Shown here one piece after another: positions 63,717-64,000 of a DNA stretch of 64,000 bases. A program made the position numbers and the translations under genes. Numbering within the stretch: the stretch's first letter is position 1; each line of letters begins with the position of its first letter. Under the pieces are notes generated by a model, which saw only the letters and a program-made list of their open reading frames with translations, ran no database searches and was not told where the DNA came from. The stretch comes from Rhizobium sp. P32RR-XVIII (GTDB lineage Bacteria; Pseudomonadota; Alphaproteobacteria; Rhizobiales; Rhizobiaceae): positions 62,001-126,000 of the forward strand of contig NZ_JABAIH010000012.1 in NCBI RefSeq assembly GCF_012641395.1. Reading direction: 5' to 3'.

Positions 63717-63779
63717 AGGGCTCGCAGCAGCGCTCAGCTGCACGTCCTCCCTCATTCCTTCAAAAGTTTGAGAAGCAAT

Positions 63780-63809
63780 AAAAAAGGCCGCATCGCTGCA
63801 GCCTTTTTT
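63780..63809. terminator. bidirectional terminator after the HIT gene
   Basis: AAAAAAGGC at 63780-63788 pairs with GCCTTTTTT at 63801-63809; inside, GCA/TGC extends the stem with one mismatch. T-runs on both strands allow it to stop the HIT gene and the minus-strand gene ending at 63831. Confidence 0.75.
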
Positions 63810-63830
63810 CAATTCACCTGCCGGTGACGA

Positions 63831-64000
63831 CTACTTCTTGCGCGGTACCTTCGGCACCGTGCTGCCCTTCCTCGTCGCGCTCCTGACCTCGGCCTCGGCT
63901 TGCGCCCTTGCCTTCCTGGCCGGAGCCTTCTTCGCCTTTGCCTTCGTCTTCAGCTCGCCGTCATCATCGCCGTCTGCTTCGGGATGAACGGTTTCGGCCT
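63831..64000 (-). CDS. C-terminal end of an unidentified Lys/Ala-rich protein, cut by window
   Basis: The minus-strand frame is open from the right edge to a TAG at 63831-63833, giving 56 visible residues. The tail has an acidic start (HPEADGDDDGELK) followed by a very basic Lys/Ala/Pro/Arg-rich stretch (KAKAKKAPARKARAQ) and ends KGSTVPKVPRKK. Such tails occur on several rhizobial DNA- or protein-binding proteins; the identity cannot be judged from this part. Codon use and GC are like the neighbouring genes. Confidence 0.6.
   Translation of the reverse strand, partial: AETVHPEADGDDDGELKTKAKAKKAPARKARAQAEAEVRSATRKGSTVPKVPRKK

Overview
The window is a 64-kb piece of chromosome from a Rhizobium-type alphaproteobacterium (family Rhizobiaceae). 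Reasons: the dusB-ntrB-ntrC-ntrY-ntrX order followed by a D-amino-acid aminotransferase, hfq, hflX and mazG; a pyruvate dehydrogenase E1 beta subunit carrying its own N-terminal lipoyl domain; fused ispDF; a cysG-DUF2849-cysI-DUF934 sulfite-reduction cluster; LpxI in place of LpxH; an EipB envelope protein; and an alphaproteobacterial GTTC-N7-GTTC SOS box in front of lexA. Nearly all of it is core chromosome. No insertion sequence, phage gene, CRISPR array or rRNA was seen.

Layout. 1-5.4 kb: a small accessory-looking segment with an ELM1-type glycosyltransferase (cut by the window edge), two divergent homologous proteins with sialyltransferase-like signatures, a 60-residue orphan protein, and an OafA-type acyltransferase broken by a frameshift next to its start. 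It stops at a tRNA-Lys(UUU). 5.6-8.6 kb: ccdA, an AEC permease and a UbiH-type monooxygenase. 8.6-12.6 kb: sulfite reduction and siroheme synthesis. 12.8-15 kb: a deaminase, mazG and an ICMT-like methyltransferase. 15-25.2 kb: hflX, hfq, a D-amino-acid aminotransferase and the ntrXY/ntrBC/dusB nitrogen-control cluster. 25.3-27.4 kb: ispDF, cinA-like amidase and a secreted small protein. 27.4-40 kb, almost all on the minus strand: a Coq10/RatA protein, a P-loop kinase, lipA, two YeaQ-type membrane proteins, lpdA, an SGNH hydrolase, pdhC-pdhB-pdhA, an FtsB-like protein, eno, kdsA and a VOC protein. 40.2-45 kb: lexA, comEC, gltA. 45-58 kb: the envelope and translation cluster rpsB-tsf-pyrH-frr-uppS-cdsA-rseP-bamA-lpxD-fabZ-lpxA-lpxI-lpxB. 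58-64 kb: a phosphatase, a pentapeptide-repeat protein, eipB, ridA, a phosphodiesterase, a GNAT protein and a HIT protein.

How the genes work together. PdhABC with LpdA forms the pyruvate dehydrogenase complex, and the nearby lipA makes its lipoyl cofactor; eno upstream and gltA downstream link it to glycolysis and the citrate cycle. The lpx genes, fabZ and kdsA make lipid A and Kdo, while bamA, rseP, cdsA and uppS handle the outer membrane, envelope stress, phospholipid and undecaprenyl carriers. NtrBC and NtrYX are paired nitrogen/redox two-component systems, with hfq just downstream.

The best candidates for something new are the divergent pair of sialyltransferase-like proteins at 0.8-2.4 kb and the unnamed families embedded in conserved operons (DUF2849, DUF934). 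Start codons were chosen by family alignment from memory and by visible ribosome binding sites; no searches were run.
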